Assembly: GCA_041838435.1 (NCBI GenBank)
Contig: JBGYPO010000035.1
Span: 1 to 5,114, forward strand
Origin: Aliicoccus sp041838435
GTDB lineage: Bacteria; Bacillota; Bacilli; Staphylococcales; Salinicoccaceae
Direction: 5' to 3'
DNA length: 5,114 bases
The notes beneath the pieces were generated by a model. That model saw nothing but the letters and a program-made list of their open reading frames with translations, made no database searches and was not told the origin of the DNA. Position numbers and translations under genes: made by a program. Below are positions 1-5,114 of this stretch, piece after piece. The first letter of the stretch is position 1. Each line of letters opens with the position of its first letter.

Positions 1-342
1 GTCTACATATTCGATGGTAGATCTGTCCTCAGTTTTATCATTGTCTTTAGTTGGATCTGTTAAGCTAGTTAGTTGGTTATTATTAGTTAAATAAGCACCT
101 AAATCATCTGTAACTAATTTTCGATTGGTAGTGTCAGTCGTATAAGAATCCAGTTCATTTAATAACAATACGACTTCATCCTCTGAAAATATATACCCTT
201 TAATCGCAGAATCCTCATCGGTCATATATATGCCATCAATATCAAACTCTTCATGTGAAAGTACCGGGTTTATTGGCAATAATATCGACAGAATGGTAAC
301 CATAAGCATTGTGCTCATAATCTTTTTCATTTTTTTACTCAT
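1..342 (-). CDS. Hypothetical exported protein, N-terminal part (cut by window edge)
   Basis: The frame is open for 114 codons and runs off the left edge, so only the N-terminus is visible. It begins MSKKMKKIMSTMLM, with basic residues, then a hydrophobic stretch to about residue 24 (VTILSILLPINPVL) and a likely signal-peptidase region near LSHEEF. This is a typical Sec signal peptide, so the product is probably secreted or surface-located. The mature part is acidic and rich in D, E, T and N, with no domain I recognise and no cysteine. The ATG at 342 is chosen because AGGAGAGG lies 9 nt upstream and a signal peptide follows directly. The same frame stays open upstream to 588, but the only ATG there, at 573, has no Shine-Dalgarno sequence. 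The function is unknown. Confidence 0.68.
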   Translation of the reverse strand, partial: MSKKMKKIMSTMLMVTILSILLPINPVLSHEEFDIDGIYMTDEDSAIKGYIFSEDEVVLLLNELDSYTTDTTNRKLVTDDLGAYLTNNNQLTSLTDPTKDNDKTEDRSTIEYVD

Positions 343-588
343 ACCATCATTCCTCTCCTGAATTTCTGGTTTATCTCTAGAAGGAATCGGATAAGGTTCT
401 CCTTCTGGATACAAATATCCCTCATAATAAGCGTGGATTCCATCTATTTCACCAGAAAACTGTAAGTAGCCTCTATACAGAACACCTACTTCTACCCTCT
501 CATAGTACCTAAATGAAGGAATACCAAAAGCTGTATCCCAAAGCCCTGTCCACCAAATTCTTGAGGGTGGCATGGCGAATGGAAGCGG
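343..588 (-). pseudogene. 5'-truncated C-terminal protein fragment, in frame with the exported protein
   Basis: After a TAA at 589-591, the frame is open for 82 codons and continues without a stop into the signal-peptide gene at 342. The translation looks like real protein and not chance: it is rich in W, Y, G and P (SRIWWTGLWDTAFGIP, then RYYERVEVGV) and carries two copies of a Y-x-G-Y-L motif (YRGYL and YEGYL), followed by a proline-rich tail. Its only ATG (571-573) is not preceded by a ribosome binding site. I infer the 3' remnant of another gene, perhaps a neighbour or paralogue of the exported protein, whose 5' part is lost and whose stop has been removed or bypassed. A genuine N-terminal cytoplasmic extension of the downstream protein is the alternative. 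I do not recognise the family. Confidence 0.45.
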
Positions 589-598
589 TTAATTTATA

Positions 599-618
599 AT
601 TTTATTATATAATAAAAT
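599..618. repeat. 20-bp perfect palindrome over the -10 box
   Basis: ATTTTATTATATAATAAAAT is perfectly self-complementary about the centre at 608/609. It contains the TATAAT box of the candidate leftward promoter and, because of the symmetry, a TATAAT on the plus strand as well. It could be an operator or merely low-complexity AT sequence. Confidence 0.4.
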
Positions 619-631
619 CAACTATAAACAA
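604..631 (-). promoter_or_regulatory. Candidate sigma-A promoter for the leftward gene
   Basis: Read on the minus strand this is TTGTTT, a 16-nt spacer, then a perfect TATAAT (box at 604-609). It faces the open frame that starts at 588 and the exported-protein gene at 342. The surroundings are extremely AT-rich, so TATAAT matches are easy to find by chance. If real, the transcript would include the fragment at 343-588 as leader or coding sequence. Confidence 0.4.
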
Positions 632-646
632 CCCTAGTTAATTATT

Positions 647-737
647 TTAAACTTTAAATATTATAATGAATGTGTATACTATCAGTTTTTCATCGATAAT
701 TTAGATATTCGATATTAAGTATATTAAACTTTAAATA
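647..737 (+). repeat. Two 14-bp direct repeats, TTAAACTTTAAATA
   Basis: Identical copies lie at 647-660 and 724-737, starting 77 bp apart. Each contains TTAAA-C-TTTAA, an odd-centred palindrome, as a dimeric DNA-binding protein might recognise. Both lie upstream of the candidate leftward promoter. The low complexity of the region makes coincidence possible. Confidence 0.35.
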
Positions 738-773
738 AGGTGATTTTTGAGAATTTATTTCGATTCTATTAGG

Positions 774-840
774 TGATATAAAATTCCTCCCGAAAAGTCG
801 TTGACATTTTCAATGTATCTACTTTTGAGGGAGTATATCA
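774..840. repeat. Long imperfect inverted repeat (hairpin)
   Basis: Four stem blocks pair in register around a TTC loop at 809-811: TGATATA (774-780) with TATATCA (834-840), CTCCC (787-791) with GGGAG (829-833), AAAAGT (793-798) with ACTTTT (821-826), and ACATT (804-808) with AATGT (812-816). Small asymmetric internal loops separate them. No T-run follows on either strand, so it is not a standard terminator. It may be a remnant of a mobile-element end, a small non-autonomous element, or a structured leader of the leftward transcript. Confidence 0.5.
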
Positions 841-1140
841 ATATGCATAAACTAGGCTTTATTAGGCTACACAACTACAATTTCAAAAAAAATCATCATT
901 AAATTCACATCTAACAACAAGAAAATATTATTCTCGATACCAGCTTTGGAATCATTACAACTTAACTGTTTCCGATTTAATTGCTATGATAACCGTTTCG
1001 GTCGTTGACTGCGTTTAATTTTTCAAAAAGCTATTTCACTTTCTATAAAACAATCGAGTTGATGTATTATTTTATGATGCACTTACACATCCCTGATACA
1101 AATTTTAAATATCCTATAATCACTTGTTAAACTGTATTTA

Positions 1141-1190
1141 TAAAAACTAAAAACCCCTCATCTCTAGACATAAATTCTAAAGCGAGGGGT
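1141..1190 (-). terminator. Rho-independent terminator of the fru operon
   Basis: On the minus strand ACCCCTC (1184-1190) pairs perfectly with GAGGGGT (1153-1159) and is followed at once by TTTTAGTTTTTA. An inner TAGA/TCTA pairing (1165-1168 with 1176-1179) can extend the stem. It starts 21 nt after the fruA stop codon. A shorter T-rich tract (ATTGATATTTTTTT) on the other side could give some plus-strand termination, but no plus-strand gene needs it. Confidence 0.9.
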
Positions 1191-1211
1191 ATTGATATTT
1201 TTTTGATTTTA

Positions 1212-3182
1212 TTACTCAGCTAATTCTTCAGCCGGTTTCTTTACTAACACACTTAATAAGATAGCTCCGACAATCCCACCAGCAAGCCAAGCCAAGAGAT
1301 ACATCCATGGATTCGTTACACCACCGGCAAGAACCGCAAAGATTCCGCCGTGAGGAACATAACTCACACTACCAAATAACATACTTAATGCTCCAGCAAC
1401 CCCACTACCTACTGCTAATGAAGGAATCACACGAAGTGGATTCGATGCTGCGAATGGAATAGCTCCTTCAGTAATGAAAGCCGCCCCCATCACATAGTTC
1501 ACTAAAGCACTGTTATGTTGTTCTGGCGCCCAAAGATTTTTGTTAAATGTTGCTGAAATAGCAATCGCTAACGGGGGAACCATCCCACCGATCATAACGG
1601 CTGCCATCACATCTGAACCTGCACCATTTGATGCTGTAACCAAAGCTGTACCAGTAACATAAGCAGCTTTATTAAGCGGTCCGCCCATATCAATTGACAT
1701 CATAGCCGCAGCAACAAAACCTAGAACTACAGATAATTCAGAAGGAATACTTGTTAATAAGTCTTGTAAACCTAACATGACTGCTCCCATGGGTGCATTC
1801 ACGATAAAGAACATGATGAGACCCATGGCTAGAACACCTAGCACAGGATATAAGAAGATTGGCTTCATACCTTCCAGTGATTTTGGTAACCAACTTAAGC
1901 CTTTACGTAAGCACCAAACAATTCCACCCGCTAAGAAACCAGCGACTAAAGCACCTAAGAATCCTGATGCAACTGCATCTTCAAAGATTCCACCGGCATT
2001 AAAGGCTGTTAGAATACTTGGGTTAGCAAAAACCCCACCCATGAAACCAATCACTAAACCAGGTCGATCAGCAATAGATTGCCCAATATAACCTGCTAGT
2101 ACTGGTAACATCATAGCGAAAGATAAATCTCCGAAAGTTTTTAAAGTATGAGCAATCGCATTATAACTTGCATCATCTGGATTCGCTGAGTTGATTCCCC
2201 AGAAGAATGATAAAGCGGCTAAAATCCCACCTGCGACGACGAACGGTAACATATGAGATACACCGTTCATTAAGTGTTTATAGAACTGACGTCCTAAAGA
2301 TTCATTCTCCTCAGAATCGTCGGCTGACTGATCATATTGACTCGCGTGATAAATACGCGCATCAGCATTTGCGGCACGCTTCACTAATTCATCGGCTTTA
2401 TTAATTCCGTCGGCTACTTTTGTTATAATAACTGGTTTACCATTAAAGCGCGCCATATCTACTTGCTTGTCAGCTGCTACAATAATCGCTGTTGCGCGTT
2501 CAATATCCGCTTTCGTTAATTTATTACCAACACCTGTTTGCCCATTTGTCTCAACTTTAATCGCATAACCGGCTTTATCCGCTGCTTGATTCAGTTTCTC
2601 TTCCGCCATATAAGTATGCGCAATCCCTGTTGGACATGCCGTTACAGCTAATAAGTATACATCATCCGCGTCTTGTGCTTGAGTATCTACTGCAGCAACT
2701 GATTCTTTTGCTTGGTTTTCCTCTTCTTTTTCTGCTTCATATTCCGCAATGATATTTACAACATCTTCTTGAGTTTGAGCATCAAGTAAAGCTTGTTTTG
2801 CTTCTGGATTCATTAAGATACTTGATAATTTTGCTAAAGCTTGTAGATGTTCTCCGCCGCCTTCAGGTGCAGCAATCATAAAGATTAATTTTGCTGGTTG
2901 ACCATCGAATGACTCCCATTCAATTCCTTCTTGTGAGCGAGCAAAAACAATCGCTGCTTCTTTAATTGAAGCATCTTGAGCATGTGGAATCGCAATTTCG
3001 TCTCCTACACCTGTTGTAGATTGGGCTTCACGCGCTTCTAGTTTCTCAACATAACTGCCAACATCACTCACGCCACCTGCTTTGGCGAATTGTTCTGCCA
3101 AATGACGTAAAGTACTTGCTTTATCTGTTGTTGATAAAGTTAAATCCATCGCATCTTTTACAAATAATTGTGCTAGTTTCAT
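1212..3182 (-). CDS. fruA: Fructose-specific PTS permease, fused IIA-IIB-IIC (FruA)
   Basis: This membrane enzyme imports fructose and phosphorylates it at C1, using phosphate from PEP via EI and HPr. With the chosen start it has 656 residues. The IIA domain (about 1-150) has the phospho-histidine site GDEIAIPHA at H67. An acidic linker (about 148-171) follows. The IIB domain (about 174-275) has LAVTACPTGIAHTYMAE with phospho-cysteine C183. The IIC domain (about 298-647) has some eight to ten membrane helices, DMGGPLNKAAY at 498-508 and the conserved TEGAIPF...NP loop at 571-582. Length and domain order match Firmicutes FruA, and no HPr-like domain is fused. I prefer ATG 3182 over GTG 3191, because that GTG is part of the Shine-Dalgarno sequence AGGTGG, which lies 5 nt before the ATG. 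The ATG is one base after the fruK stop. The gene is intact. Confidence 0.96.
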   Translation of the reverse strand: MKLAQLFVKDAMDLTLSTTDKASTLRHLAEQFAKAGGVSDVGSYVEKLEAREAQSTTGVGDEIAIPHAQDASIKEAAIVFARSQEGIEWESFDGQPAKLIFMIAAPEGGGEHLQALAKLSSILMNPEAKQALLDAQTQEDVVNIIAEYEAEKEEENQAKESVAAVDTQAQDADDVYLLAVTACPTGIAHTYMAEEKLNQAADKAGYAIKVETNGQTGVGNKLTKADIERATAIIVAADKQVDMARFNGKPVIITKVADGINKADELVKRAANADARIYHASQYDQSADDSEENESLGRQFYKHLMNGVSHMLPFVVAGGILAALSFFWGINSANPDDASYNAIAHTLKTFGDLSFAMMLPVLAGYIGQSIADRPGLVIGFMGGVFANPSILTAFNAGGIFEDAVASGFLGALVAGFLAGGIVWCLRKGLSWLPKSLEGMKPIFLYPVLGVLAMGLIMFFIVNAPMGAVMLGLQDLLTSIPSELSVVLGFVAAAMMSIDMGGPLNKAAYVTGTALVTASNGAGSDVMAAVMIGGMVPPLAIAISATFNKNLWAPEQHNSALVNYVMGAAFITEGAIPFAASNPLRVIPSLAVGSGVAGALSMLFGSVSYVPHGGIFAVLAGGVTNPWMYLLAWLAGGIVGAILLSVLVKKPAEELAE

Positions 3183-3183
3183 T

Positions 3184-4107
3184 TTATCCACCTATCTTTT
3201 TTATTTCTATTTCTTTAATTAATTGATCTATCAATTCTTTTGTTGCGATTCCAACTGAAAATGCCGTCGCACTTCCTGATGCCGCTCCTTGCTTTAAACT
3301 GTCCTCGTACTGACCACTTTCAATATATTTTGCTATAAATCCTGCGACCATTGAATCTCCGGCACCTACGGAATTGACGACTTCGCCTTTAGGCACTGAT
3401 GATTGATACACTTCTCCCGTCTCTGTGAGTAACACTGCGCCGTCGCCACCTAATGACACGATAACATTACGCGCGCCTTTTTCTTGGAGCATTTTACCGT
3501 AATGAATCACTTCTTCAATTGAATCTACCTTGACATTGAAGATTTCACTGAGCTCTTGCGCATTCGGTTTGATTAAAAATGGCTTATGTACTAAACAAGC
3601 GGTTAAAAGATCTTTATTCGAGTCCAATACAAAATCAACCTGTTTACTTGCGCATAACTCAGCCACTTTAACGTAATGGTCGCTAGTCATACCTGGCGCA
3701 GCATTACCGGCTAGTAAAACCGTATCTCCTTTGACTAATACTTCATTGAAATAATTAAATAACTTCTGAATATCCTGCTCTTGAATAACTGGTCCATTAG
3801 CATTAATTTCAGTTTCTTGATCTGCTTTTATTTTGACATTAATGCGCGTAATTGCATCAATGTCAACAAATTCAGGTTGTATGCCTTCTTCTTTTAATGA
3901 TTTTTGAATAAAATCGCCTGAGAAACCTCCTAAAAAGCCTGTCGCAATATTGTGATGTCCTAGTCGCTTTAAGAGAACGGACATGTTAATACCCTTACCT
4001 CCAGCCACATATTCATCTCGCTTCACGCGATTCAATTCACCTAGGTGAATCACATCTGTATTCATAACTAAATCCACTGCGGGATTAAATGTAATTGTAT
4101 ATAGCAT
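3184..4107 (-). CDS. fruK: 1-phosphofructokinase (FruK), PfkB family
   Basis: This cytoplasmic kinase uses ATP to convert fructose-1-phosphate, the product of FruA, to fructose-1,6-bisphosphate. The protein has 307 residues, the usual size. PfkB-family signs in order are the N-terminal TFNPAVD (6-12), the substrate-site AGGKGINMS (35-43), TRINVKIK in the lid region (87-94), GNAAPG (134-139), KPNAQE (180-185) and the C-terminal signature NSVGAGDSMVAGF (245-257), with catalytic aspartate D251 and the GAGD anion hole. A tagatose-6-phosphate kinase (LacC) is the close alternative within the family, but the position between fruR and fruA favours FruK. ATG 4107 lies 3 nt after the fruR stop, with AAGGAAG 8 nt upstream inside the end of fruR. 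The gene is intact. Confidence 0.95.
   Translation of the reverse strand: MLYTITFNPAVDLVMNTDVIHLGELNRVKRDEYVAGGKGINMSVLLKRLGHHNIATGFLGGFSGDFIQKSLKEEGIQPEFVDIDAITRINVKIKADQETEINANGPVIQEQDIQKLFNYFNEVLVKGDTVLLAGNAAPGMTSDHYVKVAELCASKQVDFVLDSNKDLLTACLVHKPFLIKPNAQELSEIFNVKVDSIEEVIHYGKMLQEKGARNVIVSLGGDGAVLLTETGEVYQSSVPKGEVVNSVGAGDSMVAGFIAKYIESGQYEDSLKQGAASGSATAFSVGIATKELIDQLIKEIEIKKIGG
3188..3193 (-). promoter_or_regulatory. fruA ribosome binding site inside the fruK 3' end
   Basis: AGGTGG lies 5 nt before ATG 3182 and also encodes the last fruK codons (Gly-Gly). The in-frame GTG at 3189-3191 is inside this motif and so is unlikely to be the start. Ribosomes finishing fruK would clear and occupy this site, which suggests coupled translation. 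Confidence 0.75.
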
Positions 4108-4110
4108 TCT

Positions 4111-4857
4111 TTAAACTTCCTTCACTTTTGTATATTTTTCGTATTTTAATCTCACGGGTTCTGGCAATGTATTTGTAATAATCGATGCATCTTCCAGTTC
4201 AACTATTCGACAAAATGATATTTTATCAAACTTACTACTATCAGAAAGTACATAAACTTGATTCGCTTGATGAATAGCCGTCTGCTTAACACTCGCCTCC
4301 TCACGATCAGGCGTTGTAAAACCGTACTGAATATCAATTCCGTTTGTCCCCATAAAAGCTTTCGAGAATTGATACTGTTTCAATTGATTTTTCGCGTCAG
4401 TTCCAATCATTGCGCGTGTTTTAGGCTTGATAAACCCACCAACTAAAATCGTCTGTATATCCATCTCTGTTAAAATATTCGCAATTTCTAAACCATTCGT
4501 CACAACTGTAATATTTTCTGCTTTGATAAAAGGCAACATTGAAAGTGTCGATGTTCCGGCGTCTATATATATAAAATCATTCATTTCTATTAACGTCGCT
4601 GCGTACTTTCCTATATGTTCTTTTTCAGTCATAAATTGCTGTGACTTCTCTTTCACACTCGGCTCTGTGTCTACTGAGAAAATGCGTTTAGCGCCCCCGT
4701 GAACTCTCACTAACTCGCCTAACTCTTCTAACTGAGATAGATCTCGTCTCGCTGTGGATTCAGAAGCCCCCGTTGCTTCAACGATTTCTTGTAGCTTCAC
4801 AATTGAATTATCAGCGAGTAACTTGCGAATCGCTTGATATCTCTCCTCTGTAAGCAT
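4111..4857 (-). CDS. fruR: DeoR-family transcriptional repressor of the fructose operon (FruR)
   Basis: It probably binds the operon's own control region and is released by a phosphorylated fructose derivative, as is typical of DeoR-family sugar regulators; the exact effector is inferred. The chosen product has 248 residues. The N-terminal winged helix-turn-helix begins MLTEERYQAI, with LQEIVEATGASESTARRDL at 22-40 and the wing VRVHGGA at 50-56. The C-terminal sugar-phosphate sensor domain shows IDAGTST (98-104), VVTNG (118-122), GTNGID (170-175) and SDSSKF (205-210), all typical of DeoR sensors. The frame is open to ATG 4896, but MLTEERYQ is the family's usual beginning, and AAGGAAGTG (4864-4872) ends 6 nt before ATG 4857. 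ATG 4863 abuts that site. It is the first gene of the operon and therefore likely autoregulated. Confidence 0.93.
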   Translation of the reverse strand: MLTEERYQAIRKLLADNSIVKLQEIVEATGASESTARRDLSQLEELGELVRVHGGAKRIFSVDTEPSVKEKSQQFMTEKEHIGKYAATLIEMNDFIYIDAGTSTLSMLPFIKAENITVVTNGLEIANILTEMDIQTILVGGFIKPKTRAMIGTDAKNQLKQYQFSKAFMGTNGIDIQYGFTTPDREEASVKQTAIHQANQVYVLSDSSKFDKISFCRIVELEDASIITNTLPEPVRLKYEKYTKVKEV

Positions 4858-4863
4858 TTTCAT

Positions 4864-4872
4864 CACTTCCTT
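4864..4872 (-). promoter_or_regulatory. fruR ribosome binding site
   Basis: AAGGAAGTG differs at one base from AAGGAGGTG and ends 6 nt before ATG 4857, favouring that start over ATG 4863 (directly adjacent) and over ATG 4896 (upstream of the site). Confidence 0.7.
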
Positions 4873-4878
4873 ACTAAT

Positions 4879-4907
4879 AAGATACACCAAAATCAATCAC
4901 AAATCAA
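4879..4907 (-). promoter_or_regulatory. Candidate fru operon promoter
   Basis: On the minus strand TTGATT (4902-4907), a 17-nt spacer and TATCTT (4879-4884) form an acceptable sigma-A promoter. Transcription would start near 4872, leaving a leader of only about 15 nt that begins almost at the ribosome binding site. An alternative -10, TATAAC (4926-4931), lies further upstream but has no good -35 box. The promoter overlaps two of the repeated half-sites, as expected for repression. Confidence 0.4.
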
Positions 4908-4951
4908 TCACTTTCTTTCAAATAACGTTATATTCATTCAAATTCAATCAA
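4891..4951 (-). promoter_or_regulatory. Candidate FruR operator: four phased TGATTGA-like half-sites
   Basis: In plus-strand coordinates AATCAATCAC occurs identically at 4891-4900 and 4902-4911. The related ATTCATTCAA and ATTCAATCAA lie at 4932-4941 and 4942-4951. On the operon strand these read GTGATTGATT twice, then TTGAATGAAT and TTGATTGAAT. Start spacings are 11, 30 and 10 bp, all close to whole helical turns, so the sites face the same side of the DNA. A 10-bp palindrome, ATAACGTTAT (4922-4931), sits between the pairs. DeoR-family regulators commonly bind repeated short motifs; assignment to FruR is inferred from position. Confidence 0.5.
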
Positions 4952-4968
4952 AAATACAGAGGTGATAA

Positions 4969-5100
4969 GTGGATTCGCCAGCTCAGATTCGCGAGCTAGC
5001 GTAGTTTGGCGGGATTCGCCAGCTCAGGAAAATGAGCTAGCGTAGTTCGACTGCATTCGCCAGCTCAGATTCGCGAGCTAGCGAATGCTGGCGAATCTAC
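4969..5100. repeat. Structured intergenic repeat: three 41-bp units with inverted ends
   Basis: ATTCGCCAGCTCAG recurs at 4973, 5014 and 5055, a period of exactly 41 bp. Each unit forms a hairpin with arms CGCCAGCTC and GAGCTAGCG (one C-A mismatch) around an 8-nt loop. Arms are at 4976-4984/4993-5001, 5017-5025/5034-5042 and 5058-5066/5075-5083. The loops are AGATTCGC, AGGAAAAT and AGATTCGC. The third hairpin extends to 14-bp arms (5053-5066/5075-5088). The whole is bounded by GATTCGCCAGC (4972-4982) and its exact inverse complement (5087-5097), extending to 14 bp with one mismatch. It is visibly more GC-rich than its surroundings and has no coding frame. It resembles in style the modular repeats of streptococci (BOX, RUP), without being one I recognise. 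Confidence 0.85.
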
Positions 5101-5114
5101 TCAAACCCAACACA

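Larger units (their letters stand above)
589..1140. other. AT-rich intergenic region without a convincing gene
   Basis: I translated parts of this stretch on both strands and found only short frames broken by stops. The best is a 19-codon frame on the plus strand at 843-902, preceded by GAGGGAG, whose product (MHKLGFIRLHNYNFKKNHH) resembles nothing I know. The region separates the fru operon terminator from the next co-directional gene and holds the hairpin, repeats, palindrome and promoter listed separately. TAGGCT occurs twice at a 10-bp spacing (853-858 and 863-868). Decayed mobile-element sequence is possible, but I recognise no transposase motif. Confidence 0.5.

Noticed and set aside
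571..580. TGGCGAATG shared with the repeat at 5055-5095
   Set aside because: Only nine bases match, without the hairpin or flanking unit sequence. It is probably coincidence, though a remnant cannot be excluded.
801..829. TTGACA at 801 as a plus-strand promoter
   Set aside because: No -10-like hexamer lies at 16-18 nt, and the TTGACA is part of the hairpin stem and loop.
843..902. 19-codon plus-strand frame preceded by GAGGGAG at 9 nt
   Set aside because: It is too short, has no promoter I can place, and is neither hydrophobic nor recognisable. It is mentioned only in connection with the hairpin.
1777..2404. Open frames on the plus strand inside fruA
   Set aside because: They are antisense shadows of the IIC and IIB coding sequence, with unnatural composition and no ribosome binding sites.
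4258..4702. Open frames on the plus strand inside fruR
   Set aside because: They are antisense to the conserved DeoR sensor domain and have no start signals or recognisable content.
4918..4935. Possible catabolite-repression (cre) site around AACGTT
   Set aside because: Only the AACGTT core fits. The flanking bases do not match the TGNAANCG-type consensus on either strand.
4958..5004. Plus-strand AGAGGTG followed by GTG 4969 and a short frame into the repeat
   Set aside because: The frame stops after 11 codons inside the first repeat unit, so it is not a gene. A divergent gene start interrupted by the repeat is conceivable but unsupported.
4969..5100. CRISPR array
   Set aside because: The units are contiguous 41-bp hairpins with similar tails, not short repeats separated by unique spacers, and there are no cas genes.

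Overview
The window carries a complete fructose-uptake operon of a low-GC Gram-positive bacterium (Firmicutes). All genes seen are on the minus strand, so transcription runs from high to low coordinates. The gene order fruR-fruK-fruA, the Shine-Dalgarno sequences close to AAGGAGGTG and the AT-rich spacers fit Lactobacillales. The protein style would suit an Aerococcaceae- or Carnobacteriaceae-like organism, but that is an impression and not a search result.

Layout in transcription order. At 4969-5100 a compact structured repeat holds three copies of a 41-bp unit, each with a hairpin, bounded by inverted terminal repeats. At 4858-4968 lies the operon control region: repeated TGATTGA-like half-sites spaced in multiples of a helical turn, and a candidate promoter overlapping two of them. 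Then follow fruR (DeoR-family regulator, 4111-4857), fruK (1-phosphofructokinase, 3184-4107) and fruA (fructose PTS permease with fused IIA-IIB-IIC domains, 1212-3182). The intergenic gaps are 3 nt and 1 nt, so translation is probably coupled. A rho-independent terminator (1141-1190) closes the operon.

Downstream is an AT-rich stretch of about 550 bp with no convincing gene. It holds a long imperfect hairpin, a repeated TTAAACTTTAAATA motif and a 20-bp palindrome over a good promoter candidate. After it comes an open frame in two parts: a 5'-truncated protein fragment (343-588) that runs in frame, without a stop, into a gene with its own Shine-Dalgarno sequence and signal peptide (1-342, cut by the window edge).

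How the genes work together: FruA imports fructose and phosphorylates it to fructose-1-phosphate, using phosphate relayed from HPr. FruK converts this to fructose-1,6-bisphosphate for glycolysis. FruR represses the operon and is probably relieved by a fructose phosphate. The operon is conventional. The less ordinary parts are the 41-bp-period repeat, the phased half-site array and the in-frame junction at the left end.
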